From an uncultured Actinomycetes bacterium (lineage in GTDB: Bacteria; Actinomycetota; Acidimicrobiia; Acidimicrobiales; RAAP-2): 5,581 nt of DNA. The stretch lies in the NCBI GenBank assembly GCA_903826715.1, contig CAIKFN010000108.1:1-5581 (forward strand), given 5' to 3'. The notes below the pieces were generated by a model. The model worked only from the letters and a program-made list of their open reading frames with translations, was not told where the DNA came from and ran no database searches. This document shows positions 5,516 to 5,581 of this stretch, one piece after another. The stretch's first letter is position 1; each line of letters opens with the position of its first letter. Position numbers and translations under genes: made by a program.

Positions 5516-5581
5516 ATGTTTCGCTCAAGCATCAAGACCCCCGTTGGATACTGGGTTATTGAAGGCAACAATGAATTCGTG
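5516..5581 (+). CDS. Start of a divergent gene cut by the window edge, possible methylated-DNA--protein-cysteine methyltransferase
   Basis: An open frame from ATG at 5516 runs without a stop to the end of the window (22 codons). The visible peptide contains the pattern KTPVGYWVIEG. This resembles the N-terminal strand of O6-alkylguanine-DNA alkyltransferases (Ogt type), which often begin with a short lead followed by S/TPxG and a hydrophobic strand. The catalytic PCHR motif would lie outside the window, so the assignment rests on a weak N-terminal similarity only. It is divergent from the hydrolase across 38 bases. An upstream GTGGAA is at best a poor ribosome-binding site. It could also be another gene or a chance open frame; that a gene starts here is more likely than the specific name. 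Confidence 0.4.
   Translation, partial: MFRSSIKTPVGYWVIEGNNEFV

Noticed and set aside
5478..5528. N-terminal extension of the hydrolase to ATG at 5528 (- strand)
   Set aside because: The 17 added residues are polar and unlike the family, and they would overlap the divergent gene starting at 5516. The typical N-terminal strand begins right after the ATG at 5477.
1..5581. CRISPR arrays, insertion sequences, tRNA genes, phage or defence systems beyond the toxin-antitoxin pair
   Set aside because: No regularly spaced repeats, transposase or integrase motifs, terminal inverted repeats or tRNA-like segments could be seen on either strand.

Overview
The window looks like chromosomal DNA of a bacterium of moderate G+C content. 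Hand-counted 60-base blocks are roughly 50-60% G+C in the metabolic genes and about 30-43% in and just upstream of the toxin-antitoxin pair. An actinobacterium is the best guess. The reasons are the three-gene (split alpha subunit) proton-translocating transhydrogenase, several starts with no Shine-Dalgarno sequence but a -10-like hexamer 6-7 bases upstream (leaderless style), and hairpins without T-tracts at gene ends. This assignment is inference; there is no rRNA or other phylogenetic marker here.

Layout, left to right. (1) An aldo/keto reductase gene on the + strand (38-967), ending near a small hairpin (987-1002). (2) A type II toxin-antitoxin pair on the + strand: a Phd/YefM-type antitoxin (1070-1330) and a PIN-domain VapC-like ribonuclease (1327-1752), joined by a 4-base stop/start overlap. 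A repeated TGTACATT element lies directly upstream. (3) On the - strand, a tightly coupled operon reading leftward: pntAA (4610-3459), pntAB (3459-3139) and pntB (3142-1745), encoding a complete membrane NAD(P) transhydrogenase. pntB runs tail-to-tail into vapC and their stop codons overlap by 8 bases. (4) Further upstream on the - strand, an epoxide-hydrolase-like alpha/beta hydrolase (5477-4656). (5) At the right edge, the first 22 codons of a divergent + strand gene (5516-5581), whose N-terminus resembles O6-alkylguanine-DNA alkyltransferases. A 38-base gap with a small palindrome separates these divergent starts.

Functionally, the transhydrogenase couples proton movement to hydride transfer from NADH to NADP+ and so supplies NADPH. 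The neighbouring aldo/keto reductase would probably consume NADPH, but nothing in the sequence links the two directly. The toxin-antitoxin pair is a compact, A+T-richer module between ordinary metabolic genes, consistent with acquisition by transfer.

I found no previously undescribed system. The most notable structure is a perfect 12-bp inverted repeat (1706-1738) inside the last codons of vapC, which is also the first sequence downstream of pntB. It looks like a bidirectional terminator embedded in coding sequence. There are no rRNA or tRNA genes, insertion sequences or CRISPR arrays, and no gene-free stretch exceeds 300 bases.
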